From an uncultured Coriobacteriaceae bacterium (GTDB lineage Bacteria > Actinomycetota > Coriobacteriia > Coriobacteriales > Eggerthellaceae): 35,551 nucleotides of DNA. Every line of letters starts with the position of its first letter. Position 1 is the stretch's first letter. The notes beneath the pieces were generated by a model that had not been told where the DNA came from, did not search any database, and saw nothing but the letters and a program-made list of their open reading frames with translations. Below, one piece after another: positions 1 to 9,193 of this stretch. The position numbers were made by a program, and so were the translations under genes. Location: the NCBI GenBank assembly GCA_902764575.1, contig CACWWI010000004.1, positions 1-35,551 of the forward strand. The letters are read 5' to 3'.

Positions 1-201
1 CCTCTGAGCGCCGCCTTTTTACCGCGCCCACAAAGAAATCGGCCAAGTCTAGTAAGCGCCAAGCGGACCCAATAAGAGGAGAACCACTCCCGCGTAGTTC
101 GGCCGATTTCAAAGCGCGGTTGGGAGGCGGGGAAAAGCGAAGCGGGGCGCGCGGGGGAGGTCCCCGGCGCCCCGCGAGGGCGGACAGCAGAGGACAGGCG
201 C
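1..201 (-). repeat. Palindromic intergenic repeat, copy A (cut by window edge)
   Basis: This gene-free stretch follows the rho stop codon. Its inner arms are CGCCTTTTTACCGCG (12-26) with CGCGGTTGGGAGGCG (115-129), and AAATCGGCC (36-44) with GGCCGATTT (101-109). The inner arms enclose a 56-nt centre (45-100). The right end carries GAGGGCGGACAG, shared with the copies near 15.1, 18.5 and 31.2 kb. The left outer arm lies outside the window. Several arm differences from the other copies still allow G-U pairing in RNA. It lies directly after rho on the strand of rho transcription, so it may act as an mRNA 3' structure. It encodes no recognisable protein. Confidence 0.8.
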
Positions 202-1947
202 CTAGAGTTCTAAACTCTCGGTCTTCCCGTGTTGCGCCTTACGAGCCATGCGCAGCAGGAACTCGTTGTTGTCGTCGGTCTGCTTGATGGACTTGATGAG
301 CATGTCCATGGCGCGCTCGGTATTGTTCATGTTGGCAAGGATGCGGCGCACCGCCCAGATGATGGGAGCCATCTGCTGGTCGAGCAGCAGCTCTTCCTTG
401 CGCGTGCCCGAAGCAACCGGGTCGATGGCCGGGAAGATGCGACGGTCGGCCAGCTGGCGGTCGAGCCTCAGCTCCATGTTGCCCGTGCCCTTGAACTCCT
501 CGAAGATGACCTCGTCCATCTTCGAGCCGGTCTCGATGAGGGCCGATGCCAGGATCGTGAGCGACCCGCCGTGCTCGATGTTGCGCGCGGCGCCCAGGAA
601 GCGCTTGGGCGGATAGAGCGCCGTGGAGTCGACGCCGCCCGAGAGCACGCGGCCCGACGCGGGCTGCGCCAGGTTGTAGGCGCGGGCCAGGCGCGTGATC
701 GAGTCGAGCAGGATCACGACGTCCTCGCCCTTCTCCACGAGGCGCTTCGCGCGCTCGATGACCATCTCGGCGACGGCGATGTGATTGTCGGCGGGCATGT
801 CGAACGTCGAGGAGATCACCTCGCCGTGGATGGAGCGCTGCATGTCGGTGACTTCCTCGGGGCGCTCGTCCACGAGCAGGCACATCAGGTGCACCTCGGG
901 GTTGTTGGCGTGAATAGCCGCGGCGATGTCCTTGAGGATGGTGGTCTTGCCGGCCTTGGGGGGCGACACGATCAGGCCGCGCTGACCCTTGCCGATGGGC
1001 GCCACCAAGTCGATGACGCGCGCTGTCGTGGTGCTGTGACCGTGCTCCATGATCAGGCGCTCGCTCGGGTAGATGGGCGTGAGGTCGGCGAAGCGCGGAC
1101 GGTTGCCCAGCTCCTCGAGCGGCACGCCGTTCACGCGGTTGATCTTCTGGATGGCCGCGAACTTCTCGTTATCGCGCGCCGGGCGCGTGGTGCCCTCCAC
1201 GTAGTCGCCCTTGCGCAGGCCGTTGCGCTTGATGAGCGACATGCCCACGTAGCAGTCCTTCTCGCCGGGCAGGTAGCCGCTGCAGCGCAGGAACCCGTAT
1301 CCGTCGGAGAGGATGTCGAGCACGCCCTCCACATCGAGGAACCCTTCGGCCTTTACGCTCGCGTCGAAGACTACCTCGACGAGCTCGGCCTTCTTGAGGC
1401 CGGTGGCGTCAACGCCGAGCGCTGCGGCGCGCTCGCGGAGCTCGCCCACCTTGAGCTCGGCGAGCTCATCGCGCGACACGCTCGGCTCGACCTCTCGGTT
1501 GTTCCGCTGGCGGCGCTGGTGGCGCTGGTTGTTCCGCTGCTGGTTGTTGTTGCGTTGCTGGTTGTTGTTGCGCTGTTGGCGCTGGCCGCGCTTGCCCTCG
1601 TCGTCGGAGCCGTCGGACGCACGGTCCTGATCGGTGGCCTCTGCGGCGTTTTCGCCCGACTCCACCGACACGCTCGCCCTGCGGGCGCGGCGGCGCGGTT
1701 TTGCAGAATCTGCGCCTTCCTCGGCGGCAGGTGCGCCCTCCGCCTCGCTGGCCTTCGCGGCGCGGCGGACGCGGGTGCGCTTGGCAGGAGCCTCCTCGGC
1801 CTGGGAATCCTTGCCCGCCTCGGATTGGGCTGCCTCGCCTTCCGCGGCCTTCGCCGTGCGCTTCGCGCGGCGGCGCGGCGCCGAGGACGCCTCGGCGGCC
1901 TCCACTTGTTCGTTCGTTTCCTTGGTGTTCTTCGTTTCCTCTGCCAT
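202..1947 (-). CDS. rho: Transcription termination factor Rho
   Basis: This is the hexameric RNA helicase that ends transcription at C-rich, unstructured RNA. The 581 residues start with about 150 residues of low complexity, first Ala/Glu/Arg-rich and then Asn/Gln/Arg-rich (RNNNQQRNNNQQRNN around 126-140), an extension typical of high-GC actinobacterial Rho. A Rho N domain follows (about 158-200), then the cold-shock-like RNA-binding domain (DGYGFLR near 215-221) and the RecA-type ATPase with P-loop SPPKAGKTT (328-336) and LLVDERPEEV. Its ATG directly follows the TAA of the upstream transaldolase gene, so its ribosome binding site lies inside that gene and translational coupling is likely. 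Palindromic repeat copy A begins right after its stop. Identification is secure. Confidence 0.98.
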   Translation of the reverse strand: MAEETKNTKETNEQVEAAEASSAPRRRAKRTAKAAEGEAAQSEAGKDSQAEEAPAKRTRVRRAAKASEAEGAPAAEEGADSAKPRRRARRASVSVESGENAAEATDQDRASDGSDDEGKRGQRQQRNNNQQRNNNQQRNNQRHQRRQRNNREVEPSVSRDELAELKVGELRERAAALGVDATGLKKAELVEVVFDASVKAEGFLDVEGVLDILSDGYGFLRCSGYLPGEKDCYVGMSLIKRNGLRKGDYVEGTTRPARDNEKFAAIQKINRVNGVPLEELGNRPRFADLTPIYPSERLIMEHGHSTTTARVIDLVAPIGKGQRGLIVSPPKAGKTTILKDIAAAIHANNPEVHLMCLLVDERPEEVTDMQRSIHGEVISSTFDMPADNHIAVAEMVIERAKRLVEKGEDVVILLDSITRLARAYNLAQPASGRVLSGGVDSTALYPPKRFLGAARNIEHGGSLTILASALIETGSKMDEVIFEEFKGTGNMELRLDRQLADRRIFPAIDPVASGTRKEELLLDQQMAPIIWAVRRILANMNNTERAMDMLIKSIKQTDDNNEFLLRMARKAQHGKTESLEL

Positions 1948-2628
1948 TTACGCGTTCTGCACTTTCTCCCAGTCCTTCATGAACGAATCGAGCCCACGGT
2001 CGGTGAGCGGATGCGCGACCATCTTTTTGAGAACGCCGAACGGCACGGTGGCGATGTCGGCGCCCATGAGCGCAGCCTGCGTCACGTGGTTTGCCGAGCG
2101 CACCGATGCGGCGATAATCTCGATCTGCTCGCCGTTGACCGTGTTCTCGCTGAAATCGTAGTTGCCGATGGCCTGCACCACGTTGTTGAGCTGGTCGAGG
2201 CCGTCTTCGGATATGTCGTCGAAACGGCCGATGAACGGGCTGATGTAGCGCGCTCCCGCACGTGCCGCCAGGATGGCCTGCGGAACCGTGAAGCACAGCG
2301 TCATGTTCACGGGGATGCCCTCGTCGGCCAGCGTGCGCGTGGCGGCAAGGCCCTCCACCATTGTCGGCACCTTAACCACGACGTTGGGGGCGATGGCAGC
2401 AAGACGGCGGCCGTCGGCCACGATCTCGTCGCGCGTCATGGCGACGCTCTCGGCGCTCACGGGTCCGTCGACGATCTCGCAGATGCGCGCGATGTGGTTC
2501 TCGAAATCGGCAAGCTTGCCGCCGATACGCGCATAGAGCGTCGGGTTGGTCGTCACGCCCGCCAGGGCGCCCCAGCTCGCCGCTTCCTCGATCTCGTTAA
2601 GGTCGGCAGTGTCCAGGAAAAATTTCAC
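1948..2628 (-). CDS. tal: Transaldolase (small FSA/TAL-type)
   Basis: This sugar-phosphate enzyme of 226 residues belongs to the short transaldolase / fructose-6-phosphate aldolase family and would act in the non-oxidative pentose phosphate pathway. The GTG start at 2628 is chosen because AAAGGAGGAG lies just upstream and the family start KFFLDTADLNEIEE follows at once; the longer frame upstream lacks support. The Schiff-base lysine is K86 in VVVKVPTM. Two positions that separate the subtypes can be read: Glu60 in VSAES (Gln in E. coli FSA) and Phe130 in ISPFIGRFD (Tyr in FSA). Both favour transaldolase over fructose-6-phosphate aldolase; this is inference from known family determinants. The stop codon abuts the rho ATG. 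Confidence 0.93.
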   Translation of the reverse strand: MKFFLDTADLNEIEEAASWGALAGVTTNPTLYARIGGKLADFENHIARICEIVDGPVSAESVAMTRDEIVADGRRLAAIAPNVVVKVPTMVEGLAATRTLADEGIPVNMTLCFTVPQAILAARAGARYISPFIGRFDDISEDGLDQLNNVVQAIGNYDFSENTVNGEQIEIIAASVRSANHVTQAALMGADIATVPFGVLKKMVAHPLTDRGLDSFMKDWEKVQNA

Positions 2629-2810
2629 AGCTCCTCCTTTGGGGATTTCCTGCATGTCCTCGCAGGAGATGCACGGCACGCCGCACTCGCCCGCGTATGC
2701 AAATGATAGGGATTCAAAAGGACGCTGCTTATGGTAAACGAACCCCACCCGCTTCGCAAGCGAGAATCACACAAAGCCCCCGAACAACCGTGGAAAAGCC
2801 GAGGATGCGG

Positions 2811-4391
2811 TTACAGCCTCACGAACCAGAGGTTCTCGAGGTCGGGAATGGCGGCGCGAATCTGCTCGATGAGCGCCTCGTCGACGTCGCCCTCGATGTT
2901 GAGGTACACGACCGCACTCTGCGAGTCTTCGCGCTTCCCAATCTGCATCGTGGTGATGTTCACGTCCGCGTCCCCCAGGATCGTCCCGATGACGCCCATG
3001 CGACCCGGTGCGTCGACGTACTTCATGATGAGCGACTGGGCAGCGGGCTCGATATCGAAGCTGTAGCCGAACAGCGAGATGATGCGCGCCGGGCGGTCGG
3101 TGCCGTACAGCGTGCACGCAATCGAGTTCGCCTCGGTCTCGAGCGCAAGCATGGAGTCGTAACCGCCCGCATTAACCTGCGAAGCCGTGGTGGCCTCGAT
3201 GCCATGGCGCTGCGCGACCGCCTCAGCGTTCTGGCCCGTTACGGCGCCCACGTTCTTGTAGGCCATGATGCCCTTGAGCGCGCTCGCGAGCAGCATCGAC
3301 GTGTCCGCGCTGGCAAGCGTGCCGTACGCGGTGAGTGCCAGGCGCTGGGGCACGTCGGCCTCGAGCTGCGAGAGGATCTTCCCCATCATCTGGCAGGCCG
3401 TCAGGTACTGGCCGTACTTGTCCATGACCTCGGGGGGCACGTTCGACATGTTCACGGCCGTCGGCACGATCGAGCCCGCAAGCCCCTGGGCCACGAACGT
3501 TGCTATCTGCACGCCCGCACGGCGCTGGGCCTCGGCGGTCACGGCGCCGATGTGGGGCGTGAGGACGGCATTGGGGAACTCGTGGAGCACCGAATCCTCG
3601 CACGGCTCGTTCTCGAGCACGTCGAAGCCGATTGCGCGAATCTTCTCGGCGGCGACGAAGTCGGCCATCGACTTCTCGTCGAATATGCCCGACCGCGACA
3701 CGTTGACGATGATGACCCCGTCCTTCATGGCGGCGAACTGCTCGGGCCCGAACATGCCGGTCGTCTCGGCCGTCTTGGGCATGTGCACGGTGATGAAGTC
3801 CGCGAGCGGCAACATATCCTGCACGTCCTCGTACAGCTCCACGCCGAGCGTGGTCGCGCGCTCCTTGCTGCAATAGGGGTCGTAGGCGATGAGGTTCATG
3901 CCGAACGCCGCGGCGCGCTGCGCCACCAGCCCGCCGACACGGCCCAGCCCGAAGATGGCGAGCGTCTTCTCGTAGAGCTCGCAACCCTTGAAAGCGCCGG
4001 GGGTCCACTCCCCCGCATGCATGGAGGCGTTCGCCTGCGGCACGTTGCGCGCAGCCGCCAGGATGAGCGCCATGGCGTATTCGGCGGCCGACATGATGTT
4101 GGAATTGGGCGCGTTGCACACGACGATGCCGCGCTCGGTGGCGGCCTCGAGGTCGATGTTGTCGATGCTCACGCCGGCCCGGCCGATCACCCGGAGCCTC
4201 CGCGCGACCTCGATCACCCTCCTGGTAACAGGCGTGTGGGACCGAACGATGAGCCCGTCGTAGTTGCCTATGCACTCAACGAGGTCGTCTTCGGTGAGCC
4301 CCAGCTTCACGTCGACGTCGAGCCCCCGCGTCTTCAGGACCGAGATGCCCGCTGCGTCGATCTCGTCAGATACCAGCACCCTATGAGCCAT
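2811..4391 (-). CDS. serA: D-3-phosphoglycerate dehydrogenase
   Basis: This enzyme oxidises 3-phosphoglycerate to 3-phosphohydroxypyruvate, the first step of serine synthesis. At 526 residues it is the long form, with a catalytic and NAD-binding core (1 to about 310), an intervening domain and a C-terminal ACT domain (about 450-526, starting near DAPGRMGVIGTIL) that usually binds serine. The nucleotide motif is GLGRVG (148-153). Active-site residues appear as R233 (NVSRSGIFDE, where the family more often has ARGG), E262 (NEP) and H280 (TPHIGA). The ATG at 4391 has GGAGGGAG upstream and begins MAHRVLVSDE. It lies 102 nt after ilvN on the same strand, consistent with an ilvBN-serA amino acid operon. 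Confidence 0.96.
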   Translation of the reverse strand: MAHRVLVSDEIDAAGISVLKTRGLDVDVKLGLTEDDLVECIGNYDGLIVRSHTPVTRRVIEVARRLRVIGRAGVSIDNIDLEAATERGIVVCNAPNSNIMSAAEYAMALILAAARNVPQANASMHAGEWTPGAFKGCELYEKTLAIFGLGRVGGLVAQRAAAFGMNLIAYDPYCSKERATTLGVELYEDVQDMLPLADFITVHMPKTAETTGMFGPEQFAAMKDGVIIVNVSRSGIFDEKSMADFVAAEKIRAIGFDVLENEPCEDSVLHEFPNAVLTPHIGAVTAEAQRRAGVQIATFVAQGLAGSIVPTAVNMSNVPPEVMDKYGQYLTACQMMGKILSQLEADVPQRLALTAYGTLASADTSMLLASALKGIMAYKNVGAVTGQNAEAVAQRHGIEATTASQVNAGGYDSMLALETEANSIACTLYGTDRPARIISLFGYSFDIEPAAQSLIMKYVDAPGRMGVIGTILGDADVNITTMQIGKREDSQSAVVYLNIEGDVDEALIEQIRAAIPDLENLWFVRL

Positions 4392-4493
4392 GACCGCTCC
4401 CTCCGCCTGGTTTTCAGCTACATCCATGGTACCAAATAGCAAGGGGAAGGAACCGCGGCATGGGCCTAACGGCCTCGTCGTCAGGCGGGGGGC

Positions 4494-4991
4494 CTACGAC
4501 CTTTCCTTGCTGTTGCGCGAAATGGCGATCTTGCCGGTGCGGGTGATCTCCTTGATGCCGTAGGCGGCCAGAAGGTCCTCCATGCCCTGCAGCTTGCTCT
4601 GCGAGCCGGTCGCCTCGATCGTGAGCTCGCTTGCGCCCACGTCGACGATGTTGGCGCGGAACAGGTTGGCGATCTCTATGACCTCGCTGCGGCGCTCGGG
4701 CGGCGCGCTCACCTTGAACAGCACGAGCTCGCGCTCGATGTAGGAATCGTTGGTGAGGTCCTGCAGCTTGTGCACGACCACGAGCTTGTTCAGCTGCTTG
4801 GTAATCTGCTCGTACGACTCGTCGTCGGCCACGACGATGATCGTGATCCTCGAGCGCGAGGGGTTCTCGGTCGGGCCCACCGACAGCGAATCGATGTTGA
4901 ACCCGCGCCTCGAGATGAGGCCGACGACGCGCGCCAGCACGCCCGACCTGTTCTCGACCAGCACCGACAGCACGTGCTTCATCTCGCTCAT
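4494..4991 (-). CDS. ilvN: Acetolactate synthase small (regulatory) subunit
   Basis: This is the regulatory subunit of acetohydroxyacid synthase, which activates the catalytic subunit and mediates feedback inhibition by branched-chain amino acids. The 165 residues hold an N-terminal ACT domain (about 5-75, HVLSVLVENRSGVLARVVGL) and a C-terminal small-subunit domain (about 80-160, LVLFKVSA). The ATG overlaps the ilvB stop as ATGA (4988-4991), the usual sign of translational coupling. A second in-frame Met three codons in is possible but less favoured. The length matches the Gram-positive IlvN/IlvH family. Confidence 0.96.
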   Translation of the reverse strand: MSEMKHVLSVLVENRSGVLARVVGLISRRGFNIDSLSVGPTENPSRSRITIIVVADDESYEQITKQLNKLVVVHKLQDLTNDSYIERELVLFKVSAPPERRSEVIEIANLFRANIVDVGASELTIEATGSQSKLQGMEDLLAAYGIKEITRTGKIAISRNSKERS

Positions 4992-6868
4992 AGCTCGTCT
5001 CCGTCCCCGTCGTCATCGAACAGGCCGGCGATGGCGGCACCGTCCGATTCGCTCTTCGCCCGCTCCCATTCGTCTGCGCGGCAATCGCCTGCCGCGAGCT
5101 CGTCTCCCAGCTCCCCTCCGGGCGCCACCATCGGGAACACGGCCTGGTCGCGCGAGATGCGCAGGTCCACCAAGTACGGGCCCTCCGACGCAAGCATGCG
5201 CTCGAGGGCGCCCTGCACCTCGTCGGGGTCGGTCACGCGCTCGGCTCCCCACGAATAGGCCTGCGCCAGCTTCACGAAATCGGGGTTGTCCTCGAGCTCT
5301 GTCGCCGAGTACCGCTTGTCGTAGAACAGCTTCTGCCATTGGCGCACCATGCCGAGCGCCCGGTTATCGAGCACCACGACCTTCACCGCCGCGCCGTTGA
5401 CCGCCGCCGTAGCCATTTCCTGGCTGTTCATCTGGAACGACCCGTCGCCCGCTATGCACACCACCTGGTCGTCGGGAAACGCCAGCGCCGCCCCGATGGC
5501 GGCCGGGAACCCGAAGCCCATGGTGCCGAGCCCGCCCGACGACAGGAACGTCCGCGGTACCTCGCGGTCGATGAACTGGACTGCCCACATCTGGTTCTGG
5601 CCCACCTCGGTCGTGACGATCGACCGCTCGGGGTCGAGCATGCCCGACAGCTGCGCGAGCGCCACCTCGGGCACGATCTGCCCGGGAACCTCGAGGGCGC
5701 GCGGGTCGAGCACGGGAAGCTCCCTGCGCCATGCGAACACCTCGTCCACCCATGCCCGGGTATCGGGAACCGAGCCCGACGACTCAACCTCCTCGATGAG
5801 CGCCCCCAGTACGATGGAAAGGTCGCCCACGATGGGCACCTGCGCCTCGCGGACCTTCCCGATCTCGGCGGGGTCGATGTCGATGTGGATGACGGCGGCG
5901 CGCGGGGCAAACGACTCCACCTTGCCCGTCACGCGGTCGGAGAAGCGGGCACCGCACGCGATAATCAGGTCGGACTCGTTGAGCGCGCGGTTGGCGTACT
6001 TCGACCCATGCATGCCGACGGGCCCCAGGTTGAGGGGCTCGTGCGTCGGAATGGCTCCCTTCGCCATGAGCGTGGTCACCGAGGGAATGCCGAGGTCCCG
6101 CATGAACTTCAACGCGAGCTCGGATGCCCCCGACGAGACGATTCCGCCGCCTGCGTACAAGATCGGGCGCTTGGCCTGCGCGATGAGCGCGGCAGCCGCG
6201 CGCACCTGGCGCGCGTTCCCGCGGTAGGTCGGCTTGTACGACGGGATGCTCACCTCGTCGGGATACTCGAACACGACCTCCTCCTGGGCAAGGTCGCTCG
6301 GCACGTCGATGAGCACGGGGCCCGGCCTGCCGGTCTTCGCGATGTGGAAGGCCTCGCGGAACGTGCGAGCCACGTCGTCCACCGACTTCAAGAGGTAGCT
6401 GTGCTTCACGACGGGCATGGTGATGCCCACGATGTCGGATTCCTGGAACGAATCGGTGCCGATGACGGCGCGCGGCACCTGGCCGCTCACGACCACGAGG
6501 GGAACCGAGTCCATGTAGGCGGTGGCGATGCCCGTAACCGTGTTCGTCGCCCCCGGACCGCTCGTCACCATGACAACGCCCACGTCGCCCGTGGCGCGCG
6601 CGTACCCGTCGGCCTCGTGTACCGCGCCCTGCTCGTGACGCGCGAGCACGTGGCGGATCACCTGGGAATCGTAGAGGGCGTCGTACATCTGGATGGCATG
6701 CCCTCCCGGGTACCCGAACACGATCTCGACGCCCTCGGCCTCGAGCGACGCCACGACCGCCTGTGCGCCCGTCATGCGCTGCCCTTGCTTGGGGTTCTCG
6801 CTGCCCGGGCCCTTAGGCGCACCGGCACGCGCCAACGGCCCCATCATCTGCCACTTGCTCTCGCTCAT
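4988..6868 (-). CDS. ilvB: Acetolactate synthase large (catalytic) subunit
   Basis: This thiamine-diphosphate enzyme condenses two pyruvates, or pyruvate and 2-ketobutyrate, in valine/leucine/isoleucine synthesis. The ATG at 6868 is preceded by GGGGGA and gives 626 residues; the open frame continues upstream into engB antisense and is not used. After about 30 variable residues come the Pyr domain (GYPGGHAIQMYDAL, ARHEQGAVHEADGYAR with the catalytic Glu), the central domain, and the PP domain with the cofactor motif GDGSFQMNSQE and downstream NRALGMVRQWQ. An acidic tail of roughly 45 residues rich in Asp/Glu extends the C terminus beyond most homologues. It runs into ilvN with an ATGA overlap. 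Confidence 0.96.
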   Translation of the reverse strand: MSESKWQMMGPLARAGAPKGPGSENPKQGQRMTGAQAVVASLEAEGVEIVFGYPGGHAIQMYDALYDSQVIRHVLARHEQGAVHEADGYARATGDVGVVMVTSGPGATNTVTGIATAYMDSVPLVVVSGQVPRAVIGTDSFQESDIVGITMPVVKHSYLLKSVDDVARTFREAFHIAKTGRPGPVLIDVPSDLAQEEVVFEYPDEVSIPSYKPTYRGNARQVRAAAALIAQAKRPILYAGGGIVSSGASELALKFMRDLGIPSVTTLMAKGAIPTHEPLNLGPVGMHGSKYANRALNESDLIIACGARFSDRVTGKVESFAPRAAVIHIDIDPAEIGKVREAQVPIVGDLSIVLGALIEEVESSGSVPDTRAWVDEVFAWRRELPVLDPRALEVPGQIVPEVALAQLSGMLDPERSIVTTEVGQNQMWAVQFIDREVPRTFLSSGGLGTMGFGFPAAIGAALAFPDDQVVCIAGDGSFQMNSQEMATAAVNGAAVKVVVLDNRALGMVRQWQKLFYDKRYSATELEDNPDFVKLAQAYSWGAERVTDPDEVQGALERMLASEGPYLVDLRISRDQAVFPMVAPGGELGDELAAGDCRADEWERAKSESDGAAIAGLFDDDGDGDEL

Positions 6869-6933
6869 GTTCGTCCCCCGACCTCGATAGGCCTCCTGTT
6901 CGCATCGCCCCATGATAGCACCAGAACAAACGA

Positions 6934-6942
6934 TGCTAGAAT
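6934..6942 (+). promoter_or_regulatory. Candidate extended -10 promoter for engB
   Basis: TGCTAGAAT matches the extended -10 pattern TGnTATAAT with one difference and ends 34 nt before the engB ATG. No convincing -35 hexamer is present, which is usual for extended -10 promoters. It lies in the short divergent gap between ilvB and engB. Confidence 0.45.
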
Positions 6943-6976
6943 TGGGAGGCTCACACCCACGCAGAACGGAGAAAAC

Positions 6977-7564
6977 ATGGGCATCAACTTCAGGGGCGCG
7001 ACCTTCGAGCGGTCGTACGGCACTTCTGCCCAGCTGCCCGAGTCCACGCTGCCCGAAATCGCCTTCGCGGGCCGTTCGAACGTGGGGAAGTCGTCGCTGC
7101 TGAACAAGCTCTGCGACCACAAGGGGCTGGCGAAGGTCTCGCAGACGCCCGGCAAGACGGCCACGATCAACTTCTTCGCAACCAAGGAGGCCTACCTGGT
7201 CGACCTGCCCGGCTACGGCTACGCGCGCGTTTCGCAGTCGGAGCGCGACCGCTGGGCCGAGCTCATCGAAGGCTATTTCAACCAGGATCGCAATTTCGCG
7301 CTCGTATGCTCGCTCATCGACATCCGCCATCCCGCGAGCGCGCTCGACGAGAACATGGTCGGGTTCCTGCAAGAGGCCGAGCTCCCCTACCTCATCGTGC
7401 TCACGAAGGGCGACAAGCTGTCAAAATCGAAGTGCGGCCAGCAGCGCGCGGCCCTCAAGCGCCAGCTCGGGGTGGCCGACGACGTGCCCATGATCGTCAC
7501 GTCCAGCCTCAAGGGAAGCGGCATAGACGAGCTGCGCAAGACGATTTCGGAAGCTATCCTGTAG
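6977..7564 (+). CDS. engB: Ribosome biogenesis GTPase EngB/YsxC
   Basis: This is a small TRAFAC GTPase that assists assembly of the large ribosomal subunit. The 195 residues contain G1 GRSNVGKSS (32-40), the switch region with T62 in PGKTATINF, G3 DLPGYG (76-81) and G4 TKGDK; a G5-like SSLKG is near the end. The ATG at 6977 follows GGAGA with good spacing and yields the standard family length. It is one of few plus-strand genes here, divergent from ilvB and convergent with rnhA. The name EngB/YihA/YsxC is used for the same family. Confidence 0.96.
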   Translation: MGINFRGATFERSYGTSAQLPESTLPEIAFAGRSNVGKSSLLNKLCDHKGLAKVSQTPGKTATINFFATKEAYLVDLPGYGYARVSQSERDRWAELIEGYFNQDRNFALVCSLIDIRHPASALDENMVGFLQEAELPYLIVLTKGDKLSKSKCGQQRAALKRQLGVADDVPMIVTSSLKGSGIDELRKTISEAIL

Positions 7565-7597
7565 AAACGGCCCTTCCGGGCGAAGGACCCTTGGCCG

Positions 7598-8077
7598 CTA
7601 GCCGGCAAAGCCCTCGTCGGCGATGAGGTCCTCGCCGTCGGCGGCGGCGGTGGCGAGCGCATCGCAGCGCTCGTTCTCCTCGTGGCCGGCGTGGCCGCGC
7701 ACCCAATGGAACGTCACCTCGTGCGGTTCCACGGCGGCGATCAGGCGCTTCCAGAGGTCGACGTTCTTCACGGGCTGCTTCTGGGAATTCTTCCACCCGC
7801 GCTTGATCCAACCAGGGATCCAATGGTCGGTGAAAGCCTTCACCACGTACTGAGAATCCGAGTAGAAGTCGACCGAGCAGGGCCGCTTGAGCGCCTCGAA
7901 GCCCGCGATGGCGCCCATGAGCTCCATCCGGTTGTTCGTGGTCGTGCGATAGCCCTGCGAGAGCTCGCGCTCGTGCACGCCGCCCGAAGGGTCGGTGAAC
8001 CTCAGGACCGTGCCGTACCCGCCCGGCCCCGGGTTCCCCCGCGATGACCCGTCGGAATAAACCTCTACGTGCTGCAT
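7598..8077 (-). CDS. rnhA: Ribonuclease HI
   Basis: This enzyme cuts the RNA strand of RNA-DNA hybrids during replication and R-loop removal. The 159 residues contain the four metal-binding carboxylates of the family: D9 ([15 protein letters not shown]), E52 ([10 protein letters not shown]), D74 (FYSDSQYV) and D139 (NERCDALA), plus the active-site loop His in WVRGHAGH. The basic segment [16 protein letters not shown] (around 90-105) corresponds to the substrate-handling region of E. coli-type RNase HI. It starts only 9 nt after the stop of an upstream NlpC/P60 gene, so the two are probably co-transcribed, though they share no obvious function. Confidence 0.96.
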   Translation of the reverse strand: MQHVEVYSDGSSRGNPGPGGYGTVLRFTDPSGGVHERELSQGYRTTTNNRMELMGAIAGFEALKRPCSVDFYSDSQYVVKAFTDHWIPGWIKRGWKNSQKQPVKNVDLWKRLIAAVEPHEVTFHWVRGHAGHEENERCDALATAAADGEDLIADEGFAG

Positions 8078-8086
8078 CCCTAAGCC

Positions 8087-9193
8087 TTAGTAGCGGACGA
8101 TGATCATGCCGGACTGAACCGGGCCGATGATGACGCCGATGCCGTAGTCGGCAGCATGGATCATCTGGCCGCCGCCGATATAGATGCCGGTGTGCGTCCA
8201 GTTGACGCAGATGTCACCAGGCTGCGGGTCGGACACCTGCGGCCAGTTCATGAACGTGTACGTGGTGCCGAGGCGGGTGTGGGAGCCGGTCAGGCAGTAG
8301 CTCACGAGACCGGAGCAGTCGTAGCCTCCAGGGCCCACGCCGCCCCAAACGTAGGGGGCGCCCAGGCAGGCGTATGCGCGGCTCACGGTGTCGGAGCCGC
8401 CCTCGTACACGGCGCCCTCGGAAACGACCGGCGTCGAGTCGGCAGCGGCGTTGTAGCCAGACCCGCCGCCCGACTCCTCGGCGGCTGCTGCGGACTGTGC
8501 CACGATGGCCGCGGCACGGGCTGCCTCGGCAGCCTCCTGGGCCTTACGCTCCTCTTCCAGCAGCTGCGCTGCTTCGGCGCTCAGGCTGTCGTAGGTCGCC
8601 TGCATTTCAGCAACGGTCGCCTGGGCCTGCTCGGCTGCAGCCTCGGCCTCGGCGGATTTCTCCGCAGCGATCGTCGCCTGCGCGTCGTAGATGGCAGCCT
8701 GCTCCTCGGCCTCGGCCTTGAGCGAGCGCTGTTGCTCGATGAGGTCGGCATCGCTCTGGTTGAACTTGTTCACGGCATCGTAGGTCGTCGCGAACTCCTC
8801 GAACGAGCTCGCGCCGAGCAGAATCTCGAGGAACGACACGCCGCCCGAACGGTACATCTCGCGCGCGCGCTCACCCAAGCGCTCCTGCACGTCGGCGATC
8901 TGCACGTTGAGTTCGTTGATGCGCTTTTCGGCCTCATCGCGACTCGCCTCGGCCGCCTCCTGGGCGGCAAGGGCCTCGCCGTACTCGGCCGACAGGCGGT
9001 CGAGGGTCTCCTGCATGGCGTTCAGGTTGGCGAGCGCCTCCTCGGCTTCGGCCTGCTTCTCCGCTGCAGTCACTGCGAAGGCCGACCTCGGAGCCGACAC
9101 GATGGCGACGACGGCCACCACGAACAGCAATGCCGTGAGTGCCGCACCAGCCTTCTTGAGGGTAGACGAAATCGTTGGCGTCGTATGCTGCAT
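8087..9193 (-). CDS. Secreted coiled-coil NlpC/P60 peptidoglycan hydrolase (paralogue 1)
   Basis: This is a predicted secreted peptidoglycan endopeptidase of 368 residues. A signal peptide (basic start, hydrophobic 16-33, AFA cleavage region near 38-40) precedes a long Ala/Glu-rich coiled coil (about 42-235), a Gly/Ser linker, and a C-terminal NlpC/P60 domain (about 265-368). The catalytic Cys is C293 in YDCSGLVSY and the His is H334 in HTGIYIGGG, with H346 as the probable third residue. The layout resembles actinobacterial RipA and firmicute CwlO-type proteins, in which the coiled coil regulates the enzyme. The ATG is preceded by GGAGG. The next upstream gene is a close paralogue of nearly equal length. 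Confidence 0.92.
   Translation of the reverse strand: MQHTTPTISSTLKKAGAALTALLFVVAVVAIVSAPRSAFAVTAAEKQAEAEEALANLNAMQETLDRLSAEYGEALAAQEAAEASRDEAEKRINELNVQIADVQERLGERAREMYRSGGVSFLEILLGASSFEEFATTYDAVNKFNQSDADLIEQQRSLKAEAEEQAAIYDAQATIAAEKSAEAEAAAEQAQATVAEMQATYDSLSAEAAQLLEEERKAQEAAEAARAAAIVAQSAAAAEESGGGSGYNAAADSTPVVSEGAVYEGGSDTVSRAYACLGAPYVWGGVGPGGYDCSGLVSYCLTGSHTRLGTTYTFMNWPQVSDPQPGDICVNWTHTGIYIGGGQMIHAADYGIGVIIGPVQSGMIIVRY

Noticed and set aside
229-2706. An open frame of 825 codons on the plus strand, antisense to rho and tal.
   Set aside because: It mirrors two well-identified genes in a high-GC sequence, has no recognisable domain and no good ribosome binding site. Similar long antisense frames face ilvB, the NlpC/P60 genes, glyS and others.
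2629-2748. A 40-codon extension of the transaldolase or a leader peptide.
   Set aside because: The GTG at 2628 has a strong AAAGGAGGAG and matches the family start; the upstream frame has no good start and no attenuator-like features.
6869-7372. An N-terminal extension of ilvB by 168 codons.
   Set aside because: The extension lies antisense to engB, lacks family similarity, and a good start with a ribosome binding site exists at 6868.
7572-7586. CCTTC/GAAGG hairpin between the convergent engB and rnhA genes as a terminator.
   Set aside because: The stem is only 5 bp and no T-run follows on either strand.
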